A DNA stretch of 64,000 bases, taken from Paramecium octaurelia (Eukaryota; Ciliophora; Oligohymenophorea; Peniculida; Parameciidae). The first letter of the stretch is position 1, and every line of letters begins with the position of its first letter. Position numbers and translations under genes: made by a program. Of the stretch, positions 33,779 to 46,466 are shown in pieces. The notes under the pieces were generated by a model. That model made no database searches. It was not told the origin of the DNA and saw only the letters and a list, made by a program, of their open reading frames with translations. Location of the stretch: positions 186,001-250,000 of the forward strand of contig CAJJDP010000160.1 in the NCBI GenBank assembly GCA_905182995.1. Reading direction: 5' to 3'.

Positions 33779-35184
33779 ATGTACATTGATCCAGCTGACA
33801 CTAAGGCCTGGGCTGAGGAATTGAAAGAGTAAGATTCCGCATTAACCCTAGTTATCAAGGGAATAGAAAACAAAAAGTGGATTTTCAGAAACCCAAGATC
33901 TATACACAAAAGGAGATGAAATTGAAACAGACAGAATTCAATCCTGTTTTGTAGACTTTTCAAAATCCAGAAAGGGATGTTAAGGAGAAGGAGAAGGATT
34001 TTCAGAAGACATCTACATTGGCATAAAAGAAAATGGTATTGTGAGTTTAGATTTGATAGGAAATGGTGAAGAAATATTTGCACGAATATGATTTAGTTAA
34101 TTTGGAGCAAGTTTAAGGAATAGAGAGACCAGATGAGAGAGAGAAAACCAAATAATGTTTAGTATACAATTCGAATTAACTGTTAGTTACCACCCAATTT
34201 TAATGATTACAATATAATTACAAATGAGAAGAAGAGTGAAGAATATTACAAAAACATGAAGGTAGTTGTTCAGAAACGAGTTCATGAGAAGCCGGCGGTT
34301 AATAGGAACAAGAGAGATTTCAATATCATCACAAACAAGTTAGAAATTATAAGTATTCTCAAGGTTTCTGGAAAATCATGAATCAAAAGCTTATGAATAG
34401 GAGGCTGCTGTCATGTCTGACATCAATGATAAATGTAAAAGAGTTAGGAACTATGATATTGTTGCAGGAACCTTTTATAATGATGACAAAGAATAAGAAT
34501 TTTAATAGTACTTTTTCCAATAAAAATGAGGAAATTAAAATAGGACTAATTGAATCATGGTAAACACTTCAACGATAGATTTCCACCCTCTTGGAAGTTC
34601 AGAGAATCAGTGTATTTAGATTAAACAAAGGAGATCCCAGAGGAAATCAAAATGATTGATGAGATCAATAGAAATCACAAGAAGCGTTATGAAATAAGGC
34701 ATGTCTTGGAAAACGAATACCGAGAGAGGGATCTCTAGGATCAACTGAGAACTCAAGACAGATTGATAAAGAGACATAAATATGATGATTTGATCAAGAA
34801 GTATGATAAAGGTAATCGTATTTAACAAATTTACAAATAGAATTTGATATCATTACTTTGGAGAAACCAGAAATCGATCACATTGTTAAGGCATTGCCAC
34901 CAAAGCCTCCTTTGAATTCTTGGGATAAGGTGCAGATGACAAAGTCAGGCTCTGATGCTCCTATTAATGAAGTGAGTATACCTGAAGGGGTTGATTTTAA
35001 GGAAAATGGTTAAAATAGGAATGATTCATAAGGGAAAGTGAGGTTTCCATAAGTGTATAGACAAGGAAGTGAGAAATCATAAAAGTCTGTCTCTAAATCT
35101 AATAAATCTGGACCTAAATCAATAGCTCAATCACAGAAATCGAATCCTGTAGGAACTGAAATAAAATCTGGAGGATTTTTTTGA
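33779..35184 (+). CDS. Hypothetical protein with FNIIT-type repeats (418 aa)
   Basis: Product unrecognised. Six introns (23, 24, 25, 25, 23 and 29 nt; the first 33829-33851, the last 34812-34840) give 419 codons from ATG 33779 to TGA 35182-35184. The frame also opens upstream to ATG 33698, but that stretch looks like leader. The spliced protein has recurring segments of the form F-D/N-I-I-T: NFNDYNIITNEKKSEEYY, RDFNIITNK and KEFDIITLEKPEIDH. Each is followed by a helix-like charged stretch. A coiled-coil-like middle (NEYRERDLQDQLRTQDRL) and a Ser/Lys-rich tail follow. Such spaced repeats occur in several cilia-associated proteins, but I cannot name the family. Confidence 0.75.
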
Positions 35185-35285
35185 TTATGGTGATAAATTA
35201 ATTATAACAAGAAATTTATTAGATTTTATAATATTTTTTAATTAGATTATACTTATGTTTTAATGATATGACTGTTTGTAAATAA

Positions 35286-37053
<1,768 letters not shown>

Positions 37054-37535
37054 TTATAATAATATTAATAATCATCCAAACAAAATGAATTGGTAATAAG
37101 CCTCATTCTTTGTGTAATCAAAATACGATACGATACGTAATAATCAAATCAACTTTTTACCTTTTTAAAAACACAATTAATATTGTAATATTGTTAATAC
37201 AATTGAATTAACTATCAAACTTTGTAGAAATTTCTAAGTATAAATACAATTATATATACAGTAATCGGTAGATTATCCTTTAATCTAAATCCTAAAAATT
37301 ATATTCTCTTAAAAACAAGGAATTGAACCATCAGAATTTGATCACTTGTATAGCAAAGACATTAGGAATATTATATCATCATACCTAAATTAAGTGATAT
37401 TTTATTAATTCAAATTCTTAGTTATTCAAAATATAATTCTTAAAATAAAATAATAGCAATAACAATAATTTAATATATTGTTCCTTGTGTGAATTATAAA
37501 TTAATATGAAACTAATTAAAATACAAAGAATTTTA
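37054..37535. other. AT-rich spacer
   Basis: Lies between two minus-strand kinase genes. Nothing recognised; it should contain the MAPK promoter. Confidence 0.5.
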
Positions 37536-38772
37536 TCATTCCTACTACCTTTTCTATTTGAGAACAAAAGAACTGTCATTCATGGGCTACAGATTGTCTG
37601 AGTGTTGTTATTCAAACTCTTTCACTTAGCCAGGAGAACGAGAGGTTTCTTATTCTGGATATTTGAATGACCGCTATTGTTGTTTCGATTTACTCCCAGG
37701 CGTATTCCGTAATGAAGTTTTTCCCTAAGGAATTTCGAGCTTATTCTATGGGATCAGAAACGGATGCTTTAATAATTTAGTAGCATTCCAACGCTTCCTC
37801 TCATCAACCCTAATAAAATATTTTCACCCTTAAATACTCTAAACAATGCGAAACAAAGCTTTTGGCTTCTTCCGAAAACCCTTCTGGAATTTGAGGTATC
37901 TCACCTTTTCCTATCCTGATCATAACCGCAAATTAATTTGTTAACTCATGCCATGGGGGCTTACCTGTTGCCAATTCAATCATGGTGCATCCCAGACTCC
38001 AAATATCTGCCTTCCTCCCAGATTTTTATTATTGTACAACTTCAGGAGCCATAAAATTAGGAGTTCCAAATATAGTGCTATCGCTATTTAATGCAATCTT
38101 CTTACTGCTCCCAAAGTCAGCCAATTTGCAAACTCCTTGATTGTCAACTAGCACATTTGCACCCTTAATATCCCTGTGCATAATGCCATTTTGATGCAAA
38201 TATTCCAGCCCTTACAAAATTTGACGCATATAAACTTTAATTAAAGATTCCTAAAATGAACCGAATTTCTGGAGCATTGAACTCAGGGATCCTCCTGCGA
38301 CTCGCTCCAGAAAGATATTCAAGGTCTTTTCTGTTCGTTCCATTCCATAATAAGAAACTATGTTCTTGTGCTTGATCAAAGAAAGTAAATCAATTTCGAT
38401 CTCAAGTGCCATTATGCGATCCTCATTGCGAATATCTACCATCACTTATTTAACGGCCATCAATTGTCCAGTATCTAAATTCATAGCCTCTATTACTCTT
38501 CCAAATGAGCCTTACCCAATTACTTGGCCAGGAGTCCAACGAATCTTTTTTGGCTCACTTTTAATAAGACTTAATAGTTAATTGCGATCAATGCAAGTTA
38601 ATTCATCTGCATCATAATAATTATCCTCGTTTCCATACATAGTTTTCTCAAACACCTCAAATTTCATTTCATCCACTCGAGAACGCTGAGTATCGAATTT
38701 CCTAGTCTGTCTCTGACTTGCATTTATGGAACTCGCTGCTACATGAGCCTTCCCTTTCATGCAACAGCCCAT
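37536..38772 (-). CDS. MEKK/NPK1-type MAPKKK with N-terminal acylation motif (402 aa)
   Basis: From ATG 38772 with one 28-nt intron in the C-terminal third, ending at TGA 37538-37536; 403 codons. Kinase motifs: [67 protein letters not shown] and [20 protein letters not shown]. This is the STE11/MEKK class that phosphorylates MAPKKs. The N-terminus is MGCCMKGK: Gly2 for myristoylation next to Cys3-Cys4 for palmitoylation, so membrane attachment is likely. A Gln/Ser-rich tail follows the kinase. It lies next to a MAPK gene on the same strand, but a shared pathway is only a guess. Confidence 0.88.
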
Positions 38773-39596
38773 TAATAATATTTTAATTTAATATATATCA
38801 CAAATATCTACTATGCCCATATATGTGTAGGATTCATATAATCAATTTATCAAAGACCTTTGCAACAATCTAAAAATTAATAATAAGCCTCGCTTAAATT
38901 AATACTGTTATTATTAAATTTAGAATAGATACTAACAGTAAATAAATATCTTATCATCTAATTTTATCTTTTATACCTTATCACTTAGCAATCATGTTGA
39001 ATTATTGCTACAACAGAATAAACAACACTTAAAGGAAATTTTGACAAACAAAACTAATTCAATATAAAATATCATAAGATTAACCTGAGGAATAAATTGT
39101 TAAATGCAATGAAATCTTCTGCATTATAGGTGTAAAGTTTATAAAATGAAACGAACAACATAAATCGATTGAAAGATTTTTAGATCATTCTCATCAAGTA
39201 TCATAAGACAGTTTTAACAGCTGGAAATTATTATCTATTTTAATAATATTACTATGATTTGCAGGTTTCTTAGAATAAATTATCACTTTTAATTATTGAA
39301 GAATTCTCACTATTTATCCTACAGTTATCATTAATATTAAAAAGTTAGGTGATATATGAAAACGATTAATCATCAGTTGGAAGAAAGTTTATTTGAATAA
39401 TTTGTTGACTTATCGATGATTATATTAATTTCCTTCTTAATTATATCTTTTTCTATGTGATGTTTGCTGCTGCTCCAGTTCTTCAAAATATTCTTTATTC
39501 TTTTATGTGGGTATTTCTAAATAACTATAATTACCTAAATTTGATACTAGATTTTATCTATAATTTATAAATTAATATTAATTATTTTCCAATCTT
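38773..39596. other. 0.8-kb AT-rich spacer
   Basis: Divergent-gene spacer between the MAPKKK and the LITAF-type gene. No gene or RNA recognised. Confidence 0.45.
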
Positions 39597-39971
39597 ATGC
39601 TTGATAGTGATTAGCATAATCAATAGACAAGTTATTGTCAATCTTAGGGCTTCTAATAAATAATTAAACCACATCAAGTGGAATTGTCGGTTGGAAATAA
39701 ATAAATAGAAGAAAATGCTGAATATCCTAAAGTACCTTAATCAAGAAATAAGGAAAAATTATTGTGTACTAAATGCAATTAATTAGTAGAAACTGACGTT
39801 CTATTCGAAATGGGTAAGTGTAGTTACATAATTATGTTGATTTTATTAGCATTCATCATAACAGCTGTTTTTGCGATCTTGCCTTGTGTTTGGGACAGAT
39901 GTAAAGATGCACAACACAGGTGTTCAAAATGCACAAAACTTATTGGAACAAAGCAATTTTTATGCGGATGA
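39597..39971 (+). CDS. LITAF-domain membrane protein (124 aa)
   Basis: An intronless frame of 125 codons from ATG 39597 to TGA 39969-39971. After a Gln-rich N-terminus comes a LITAF/SIMPLE domain: LLCTKCNQLVETDV, a hydrophobic insertion IIMLILLAFIITAVFAILP, then DAQHRCSKCTKLIGTKQF. The two CxxC knuckles joined by a membrane-inserting helix are the hallmark of the family, which sits monotopically on late endosome or lysosome membranes and binds zinc. Here HRCSKC replaces the usual HxCPxC. A splice acceptor could be imagined after GGGTAAG, but removing it destroys the domain. Confidence 0.88.
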
Positions 39972-40444
39972 ATTAAATATTATATACTGTAATATATATA
40001 ACTATATTTAATTTATCAAGATCTCAACCTATCATTGTACTCAAAATCTAATGTGAATTCGCTTTGCAATCACCTAAAACCAAAACAACTTCAATGGGCG
40101 ATGGCGATGTTTCATCTCAATAGTGAACATTCTCCTTCATATCAAAATTAAAAAAATAGGATCATAGAATCATAATTAATCACAACAATAATCCTTACTG
40201 ATTATGATGGATATTACATTCATAATGATATAATGAGTGCAGAATGTATTGGCTATGATATTTAACTCAAAACTAAAAAATACTCTATAACATTTTAGCA
40301 TTACTTAGTAGAATAGAAGAATAAATTTATAAAAAAATTAGTTGTCAAATTTTCGGTTTTTTAAATCGAAAAACTGAAAATACAAAATTTTGCACTTCCT
40401 ATAGTAATTTATTCTATTGAAATTAATACTAATAATAATCTATA
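39972..40444. other. Spacer with one short coding-like stretch
   Basis: Around 40020-40125 a plus-strand frame (QSPKTKTTSMGDGDV) ends in TGA, but it has no ATG and no partner exon. The rest is AT-rich. A candidate exon only. Confidence 0.3.
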
Positions 40445-41589
40445 TCAAATATTAATCTCTGATTGATCATTCCCTTGACTTTCTAATATTATAGCTACTA
40501 ATCTCATGAAAGTTTCCAACTCTATTTCAAATTCGTTGTACTTATCCTATTGCAAATGCTTTAAATAGCTTTGAAGTAGTTTTTCTTAAGATAAAACAAA
40601 ATAATTACCTTCAATATCAAAACCCATGCTCTAAAAAATGGCTTTGCTATTAATTAATGTAATTTTGTGTTCCTAATTCGAAGCAGACTCAAATTATAAA
40701 GCCAAGTCTTCCATCTCCTATTTAGAATACATTTCATCTAATGGGATATGAATGGCTCTGTAAATGATTCTCTCCTTTCTAGCCAACTCCATAGACTCCT
40801 TAAGAACATTGGTAGGATCATGCAATTCAACTTTAGGAATGTCTGGCAACACATAAGGATCCATGAAATGCTTCTCTCTTTCCTCCTTCACTGTGTAGGG
40901 ATCCTCCACTTCAGAATACACTCCAGTTTTGGGCATATCGTCTACCCATTCTCCGACAAATACTTGATTCTTTGTAGCAAAGAAGTAAGATCCTTGGCCT
41001 TCCTGAATAATAATAATGTATATTTATTACTCTCTTATCGTTAACCCAATAGCCCTCAAAATGATCACCATTTCTTTTGGTTAAGACTCCGTAACCACTT
41101 CTTAAGCCTTTAAACCATGAGCCTTCGTAAACATCGCCATTTGCATAAATCATACGTCCTTCTCCATGTGATTTATCATCCTGCCATACACCATCATATC
41201 TATTTCCATTCTAATAAAACATGGTTCCCTTGCCTGTTTTCTTGTCATTCACCCAATCGCCTGTATATTCTCTTCTCATTCTAGTATCATAAATATGAAT
41301 GTCTATACTTATTCTTTCCTTCGCTCACCCAATATGTTCCTTATCCATTTCTTTGATTGTCAAACCATCCACCTTCATATTTATCACCATTTCCGTAATA
41401 TTATACACCAAAGCCACACTTTTTGTTTTGATTCCAATCACCAACATATTTTTAGTCAGCCACCCATCTCTCTTATTTTTAAGTTCCATCTTCATTCTTT
41501 GTTTAACTCTTAACCCAATAAATTGCTTTGTGTAATCCATTTTTTTCTGCTTTTTAATCATTTATCTACCATTATCGTGCGACCTTCAT
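40445..41589 (-). CDS. MORN3: MORN repeat-containing protein 3 with C-terminal extension (354 aa)
   Basis: From ATG 41589 with introns of 28, 28 and 24 nt to TGA 40447-40445; 355 codons. The N-terminus INDQKAEKNGLHKAIYWV matches the conserved opening of MORN3 (DRKAQRNGLR...). Six to seven MORN repeats follow: YVGDWNQNKKCGFG, KYEGGWFDNQRNGQGTYW, YTGDWVNDKKTGKGTMFY, RYDGVWQDDKSHGEG, VYEGSWFKGLRSGYG and HFEGYWVNDKREGQG, then FVGEWVDDMPKTGVY. The MORN3 end signature is present as PKVELHDPTNVLKES. Animal MORN3 stops here (about 240 residues), but this protein continues for about 110 more with a helical tail. MORN3 works in axonemes and sperm. Confidence 0.88.
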
Positions 41590-42119
41590 TGAATTATTCT
41601 TGACTGATTATTTCTACTAAGATTATGAGTAGTAACTGGCGTCTTAATACATTATTTATATTATAATAATAAAATTATAATAATCCTCAAAAACATTATC
41701 ATCTAAATCTGACTCAATAACTTTTAGAATCTCTCTCATCTAATTGTTTTATTATGTGTTAAATACTAATCGATGTAAATCATTCAATTCAACAATTTCA
41801 TTACACAATTTCTTACGCTCAAAATGAATCAATAAGTATGTCTTATATTGATTTGTATATTGTCCCTTAAGTTTCTAAGTATTTTTAAGTTCATAAACGA
41901 AGTTTAAGTTTAGATAATTAGGTTCTTAAGTTTTTCTTATTGTATTAATTAAAAAATTCATTTAAAGAACCAGCTTGTTAGGTTTGTTCCATTTAAAAAA
42001 AGGAGATTTCTTAATTTGAAGCATTTTAAATACATTGGAAGAGGCAGTATTTAAAGGTTTATGATAATTTGGATATAAATAAAAAGATTTTTAAACCAAA
42101 ATAAAATCTTGTGCATAAA
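41590..42119. other. AT-rich spacer between divergent genes
   Basis: No gene or RNA recognised. It should hold the promoters of MORN3 and of the CCT-domain gene. Confidence 0.5.
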
Positions 42120-43032
42120 ATGAATACCCAAAAAGTGTTAAGTGATGTAGTATTTGAGAAGGATGAGAAATTAGATATAGAGAAGGACAACTCCTTTACT
42201 TATGATGAACCTCATTATATGGCAGATAATGAATAAGTAAGACATTTTGTTTATTATTGTATGAGTAGGAAGAATTGTAGGAGGAGGTTCAATTCCCTGT
42301 TTTTTCTCCTTAGTAGTTATCACATTTCAAAAGACCATAGGCAATCAATTTTGAGGAATTCAATCTCGATGAAGATCCCAAAAAAAAAGTTTGTCTCTAA
42401 TTGGAATGCACCACCGCAGAACAATCAGAAGTACAACCAATGGGAGATTTGGAGAGATTGGCTGATATGCTCTAACGTGAAAATTAAAAGAAATATTCAT
42501 ACCCAAAGAATTTGCCTGCTCCTTCTAACGTCGATAATCATTTGGATGAATTGAATATGCGCTTCACACCATCCCTAAAATAGGATGAATTTGTTTCAAA
42601 CTATGTGAAGGGAGACGATCTATTGAGAATCAAGGTGGGATTGTGTGACGATATCCTAAATGATGAAGAAACTTTGAAGTTTGAAGATTGGGTTGAACAA
42701 TTGTGTACTTCAACAAATCATGAATCACTTAAGGAAATGGCGAGAAAATAAAAAGTCAAGCGATATCTAGAAAAGAAACACAATCGCACTTACGAGAAGA
42801 AAGTTCACTATCACATCAGACAAAAGGTTGCTGAAGAGAGATTACGAGTCAAGGGTAGATTTGTAACATGGGGATAAGTATTACTATTTTATTGATATCC
42901 ATCTAGGCACTTAAGATGTTGAATGAAAAGGACACCAAGAAATCGTGGAGTTACAATGACTATACTAAAATCAAGAGCTTGCTAAATGAGAAGTTTGGAG
43001 CTGTGAAAAGTGAGAAGTCATTGAGATTCTGA
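42120..43032 (+). CDS. CCT-domain protein (283 aa)
   Basis: Introns at 42237-42268 (32 nt) and 42878-42906 (29) give 284 codons from ATG 42120 to TGA 43030-43032. An acidic N-terminal two-thirds is followed by a CCT motif near residues 205-245: KQKVKRYLEKKHNRTYEKK, then VHYHIRQKVAEERLRVKGRF. This is the CONSTANS/CO-like/TOC1 pattern (R..RYxEKrxxRxFxKkIrYxxRkxxAexRxRxKGRF). In plants CCT domains bind DNA through NF-Y-like complexes. No B-box or receiver domain is seen. A nuclear, DNA-associated role is inferred. The intron directly follows the CCT motif (GRFVTWGQ). Confidence 0.85.
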
Positions 43033-43795
43033 TTGTTTACAACACTTGTGTATGTTAATATATTAAATTTCCAAATTGTTTTATATTTTATAGTATACCA
43101 ACACATACCAAATTCAATGATAACCTAACAAATACAATTATTTTAAGTTCCTATATCATCATTAATAATAATATGTTTATAATTATAAAATTACACACAT
43201 CCTTTGTCATTTATCAGATGCATACCAAATAATCAAATATTATTCTCTCTTTGAATATTGCATATTGTTGTGGAATTAGGAATAGATAATAATTATGGAA
43301 AAGATGATTTTAATGCTCTTAAATTTGAAATTATTCCTATGATTACTCATGATATTACAGTAGATTATTTAATCTAATTTGAACTGTGTCTAAAACAATA
43401 CCTTGTTTGATTGACAGAGGTTTTAATAATTAAGAGATTAGAACAGACATTTTCAAGGAAGCCAGAATACTTCTCAATGACTTAGTACATGTTTTATCTT
43501 TTTTTCAATCTGCAAGAATTTAAATTTTGATATTACATTAATGTATTGGATTGGATTTAATGAGTAGAATGCTGTAATCAGGTTGAGAATGAAGGGGAAT
43601 TGGGTGAATAAAAATGAAATATTCTATTAGAATATTAGAAAACTTGAAGGTTGATTTAAAATAATATAAAAATAATTACAAATTATTAAATATAAAAAGT
43701 GAAGATGTAGGGGGGTAGATGAAAATATTATAGCGAATTTGGACTTATGAGTGTGATATGTAGATGGGAATATAATAATTATTTTAATACCTTAA
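43033..43795. other. Spacer with coding-like remnants
   Basis: Between about 43265 and 43640 plus-strand frames read like protein (ELGIDNNYGKDDFNALKFE, then RGFNNQEIRTDIFKEARI) but end in TGA and shift frame without clear introns or ATG. This is possibly a decayed gene. Otherwise AT-rich. Confidence 0.35.
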
Positions 43796-44539
43796 ATGAA
43801 AGACAGCTGTGTCTTAAGCTTACCTTCATACTCATCTCATCCTTTGGAAAATCAATATGGCTAACAAAATGAAGTTAGTGAGACCAACAGCAGTCAAAGG
43901 ACCGACAGTCAGAGTGGCGTTGATTTTAGTTAAAAAGTAAGGGGGGATTGCGATGATTTATTAGGAAGGGAGCAAGAAGACAGAAGGGTCGAAAAAGAAA
44001 ATCAATAAGGAGCAAGGGTAAAATGGGATGAAGAATCAAGGCCATTGGACTAGTCAGGAACATCAAATATATGTGGAGTTCTTGGAGTAGCATCACAGCA
44101 CATCGATGTAGAGTCAATAAAATCGAAAGAATAACAAAATCTTCAAACTGATGTCACTAACAATAGGAACCAGATCTCCGTCGTAGTGTAGGTAAAATAA
44201 AGTATTAAGTAGGTCGCACCATCAGAAATTCAACCCTTATACGGCAGCAGGGCAAAAGAGGAACAAGAGGAACAGAAGGAGAATGTGCAATTAAAATGCA
44301 GACGGGGAGCTAATGTTAAACCTGACAGTAAAGCCAGTGGTGCAATACAACACTCCAATGGTGAAACCCATTTTAGGTATGATTATGAAAATACTCAATA
44401 AGATCAATGCTATGATGAGTGTGATGATTACATTTCAAACTATGAGGATTCGCGTCCTTAGTTACACAACTTTTGCTTCAACTCCAACATCGATAATGAG
44501 TACGGGAACAGATGGGATCGTGATTAGTACCTTTATTGA
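43796..44539 (+). CDS. SHAQKYF-class MYB/SANT protein (225 aa)
   Basis: Introns at 43937-43964 (28 nt), 44192-44212 (21) and 44285-44301 (17) give 226 codons from ATG 43796 to TGA 44537-44539. A single MYB/SANT repeat spans residues about 70-130: GHWTSQEHQIYVEFLEQHH, KIFKLMSLTIGTRSPSQCRS, ending in SHHQKF, the variant of the SHAQKYF box of plant and protist one-repeat MYB proteins. These bind DNA as transcription regulators. The first intron is needed to join the Ser/Gln-rich N-terminal exon to the MYB exon. The acidic Asn/Asp/Tyr-rich tail comes from the frame reached only if a 17-nt intron is removed, which is near the minimum length. That last junction is less certain. Confidence 0.72.
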
Positions 44540-44600
44540 ACGGAGTCCAGCATAACATATTCGATTTGTTTATAAAATTATAATAAAACAAACAATATAA

Positions 44601-45827
44601 TCATTCATCTGTAGTATCAGTGTAATCATTGTAACAACAATACTCTGAAATCACATCTCCGCATGCAGCTTCTGCTTCCTGGAGTTCCAATTCATCAAGG
44701 CCATCCTGTAAGAACAAGTGCAAATAAGCTTTCTTTTGAAAAAGAGTCCTGTATTGTTATTACAATAAATTAAGTTTGTTTCCTATAGCTGTATGATGAT
44801 TGATAGAAAAGGCCATCAAATCACATTGTTTTTGTTTCACTGGACAAACAGAGTAGGTGATTGGATCTGCAATCCATCTGACGAATTGGACTTCATCTGA
44901 AGTTAAAGTCTACTTGAATTCCTACTAGACTGAAAATATATCAGTATCCCCATAGACCATGATTTACTAGGCTAGAAACAAACCTTGGGATAAGGACATC
45001 GAGAAGGTTTGGTTTCGCTTTGAGTAGATTTCTTTACTCACTTGCAATAGACTTGGTGAATTGATGTATGAAAATAGAGGAGCTAGTGACACTGTGTAGC
45101 AATGCAATTTCGGAAAGGGAGTGATGTTAGTTTAGATCTTATAAAAGTTCGTATTGGATTAGGAGTTGTGACGGAAGGATTTGTAGATCCCATCCATCGC
45201 AAAAGCCAATAATTGATTGTAAGTTTCGTAATTTTGATCATAAATAAACATATTCTCTGTCATTTGTTGTAAGGCATCATTATCAAAGTAGAATCCCATA
45301 TTGTAACTGTAATTGAGATGCATCAAACCAAGTAGACAATTATAAGGATAAATCACACTATTTTCATATTTTGATGGATAAATAGAAATGTTGATTTTGG
45401 AGCAATCACAAAAATGATCACTTGTATAATATACTAGTTTGGCTCCTATTCCAGATCCCGTTCCACCATTTATTGAATGAATCAATTGCACTGCCTATAT
45501 TCCATCACATTGCTCTTATTCCTTTCTTACCCTTTCCACAATCTCATCAAATAAATCATTCTAACCATAGTAACCACTTGCAAATGTCAAACACTTAGCA
45601 CTCCTTCCACACACAAAGTTATTTGGATCATAATAAGATAAATTCTTATTTCCCCTAATCCTATCCAATGTGTTCTCCTCATTATCCACTAGTATTGTTC
45701 GAGGAATCCCTTTACGAAAAAACTTTTCATCCAATTTCTCACCACAATCATCCATCATTTAATTCCATATCGCATTTCCAATCTGATTTCCACTTTACCC
45801 CACTTGAATTGTTATTATTTATTTCAT
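44601..45827 (-). CDS. Highly divergent beta-like tubulin (408 aa)
   Basis: An intronless frame of 409 codons from ATG 45827 to TGA 44603-44601. Tubulin features: MKQIITIQVGQSGNQIGNAI (T1 loop), SINGGTGSGIGAKL (tubulin signature, first Gly of GGGTGSG replaced by Asn), INISIYPS, IYPYNCLLGLMHL, and the C-terminal HHTAIGNKLNLL, AYLHLFLQDGLDELELQEAE and SEYCCYND, closest to beta-tubulin. The T3 region is strongly altered (VCGRSAKCLTFASGYYG in place of the usual GAGNNWAKGHY), and the protein is about 35 residues shorter than normal. Paramecium is known to carry rare tubulin families (theta, iota, kappa and others); this may be one of them. Membership of a specific class is not claimed. Confidence 0.87.
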
Positions 45828-45850
45828 TAATTCATTTATTAATTAAAGTC
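45828..45850. promoter_or_regulatory. 23-bp divergent promoter gap
   Basis: Only 23 AT-only-like bases separate the ATG of the divergent tubulin (45827, minus) from an ATG at 45851 on the plus strand. If both starts are right, the transcription starts must overlap the opposing genes. Spacing is seen directly; promoter function is inferred. Confidence 0.4.
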
Positions 45851-46463
45851 ATGCACTCATTATCATTCTACTAGCACAATCAAGATTATGAATTCTAAAG
45901 ACCTCATTAATCTGACCAATCCCTCCAAAGCAGAGGTATTATCAAAGCCAATTACTCTTAAATTCATGCATGGGATATAGCAAATGTTATCATATAGATA
46001 AATGGCAAAAAAATGAGATTTAGTCAAATTTCTGATTTTGAACATGAGTAGAATCATCAAAGATATAAATCTTAAGGGAGTAAATCTATACAAACTCAGT
46101 ATCTCAATTTATTAAGCATTAAGTTCTAAAATTGAAATAATAAACATGATGCTTATCCACAAAAAGGATATTGATGCAATAGTATTTAATATCATCTGAC
46201 GAAGCTCAAATAATAAGTTGAAACATATTAATCGAAAAAATTCAAAAGGACCATAATTTGAAAAATTGAATATGAAAGAACTATTGAGAAAAAGAAGTGA
46301 GAGTCAAAACCTAATTAATTAAAGAAACTATTCTCAAGGATCCAACTATAAATTTTAAGTTCATTAGTTTATATTGGTGGTGTAGAAAATGGTAAAAAAG
46401 TATGTGCTTAATTACAACTTATATGACTATAATTTATTATTTATTATAATTGTTTGTTTGTGA
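45851..46463 (+). CDS. Hypothetical Gln/Asn/Ser-rich protein
   Basis: Product unrecognised. A frame opens at ATG 45851 (MHSLSFYQHNQDYEFQRPHQ) and is open for about 90 codons. Further coding-like pieces (QQYLISSDEAQII, KLNMKELLRKRSESQNLIN) join through candidate introns of about 44 and 32 nt and end at TGA 46461-46463. The protein is polar with no visible domain. It starts 23 nt from the divergent tubulin gene and ends 3 nt before the next ATG. The exon structure is uncertain. Confidence 0.45.
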
Positions 46464-46466
46464 ATA

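Noticed and set aside
41295-41535. Plus-strand hydrophobic frames around 41.3-41.5 kb
   Set aside because: They lie antisense to the MORN repeats of MORN3.
44313-44555. Plus-strand frame starting MLNLTVKPVV, hydrophobic and Met-rich
   Set aside because: Shadow of the acidic MYB-protein tail read in another frame. A Met/Ile-rich composition is typical of a frame-shifted Asp/Tyr/Asn-rich sequence.
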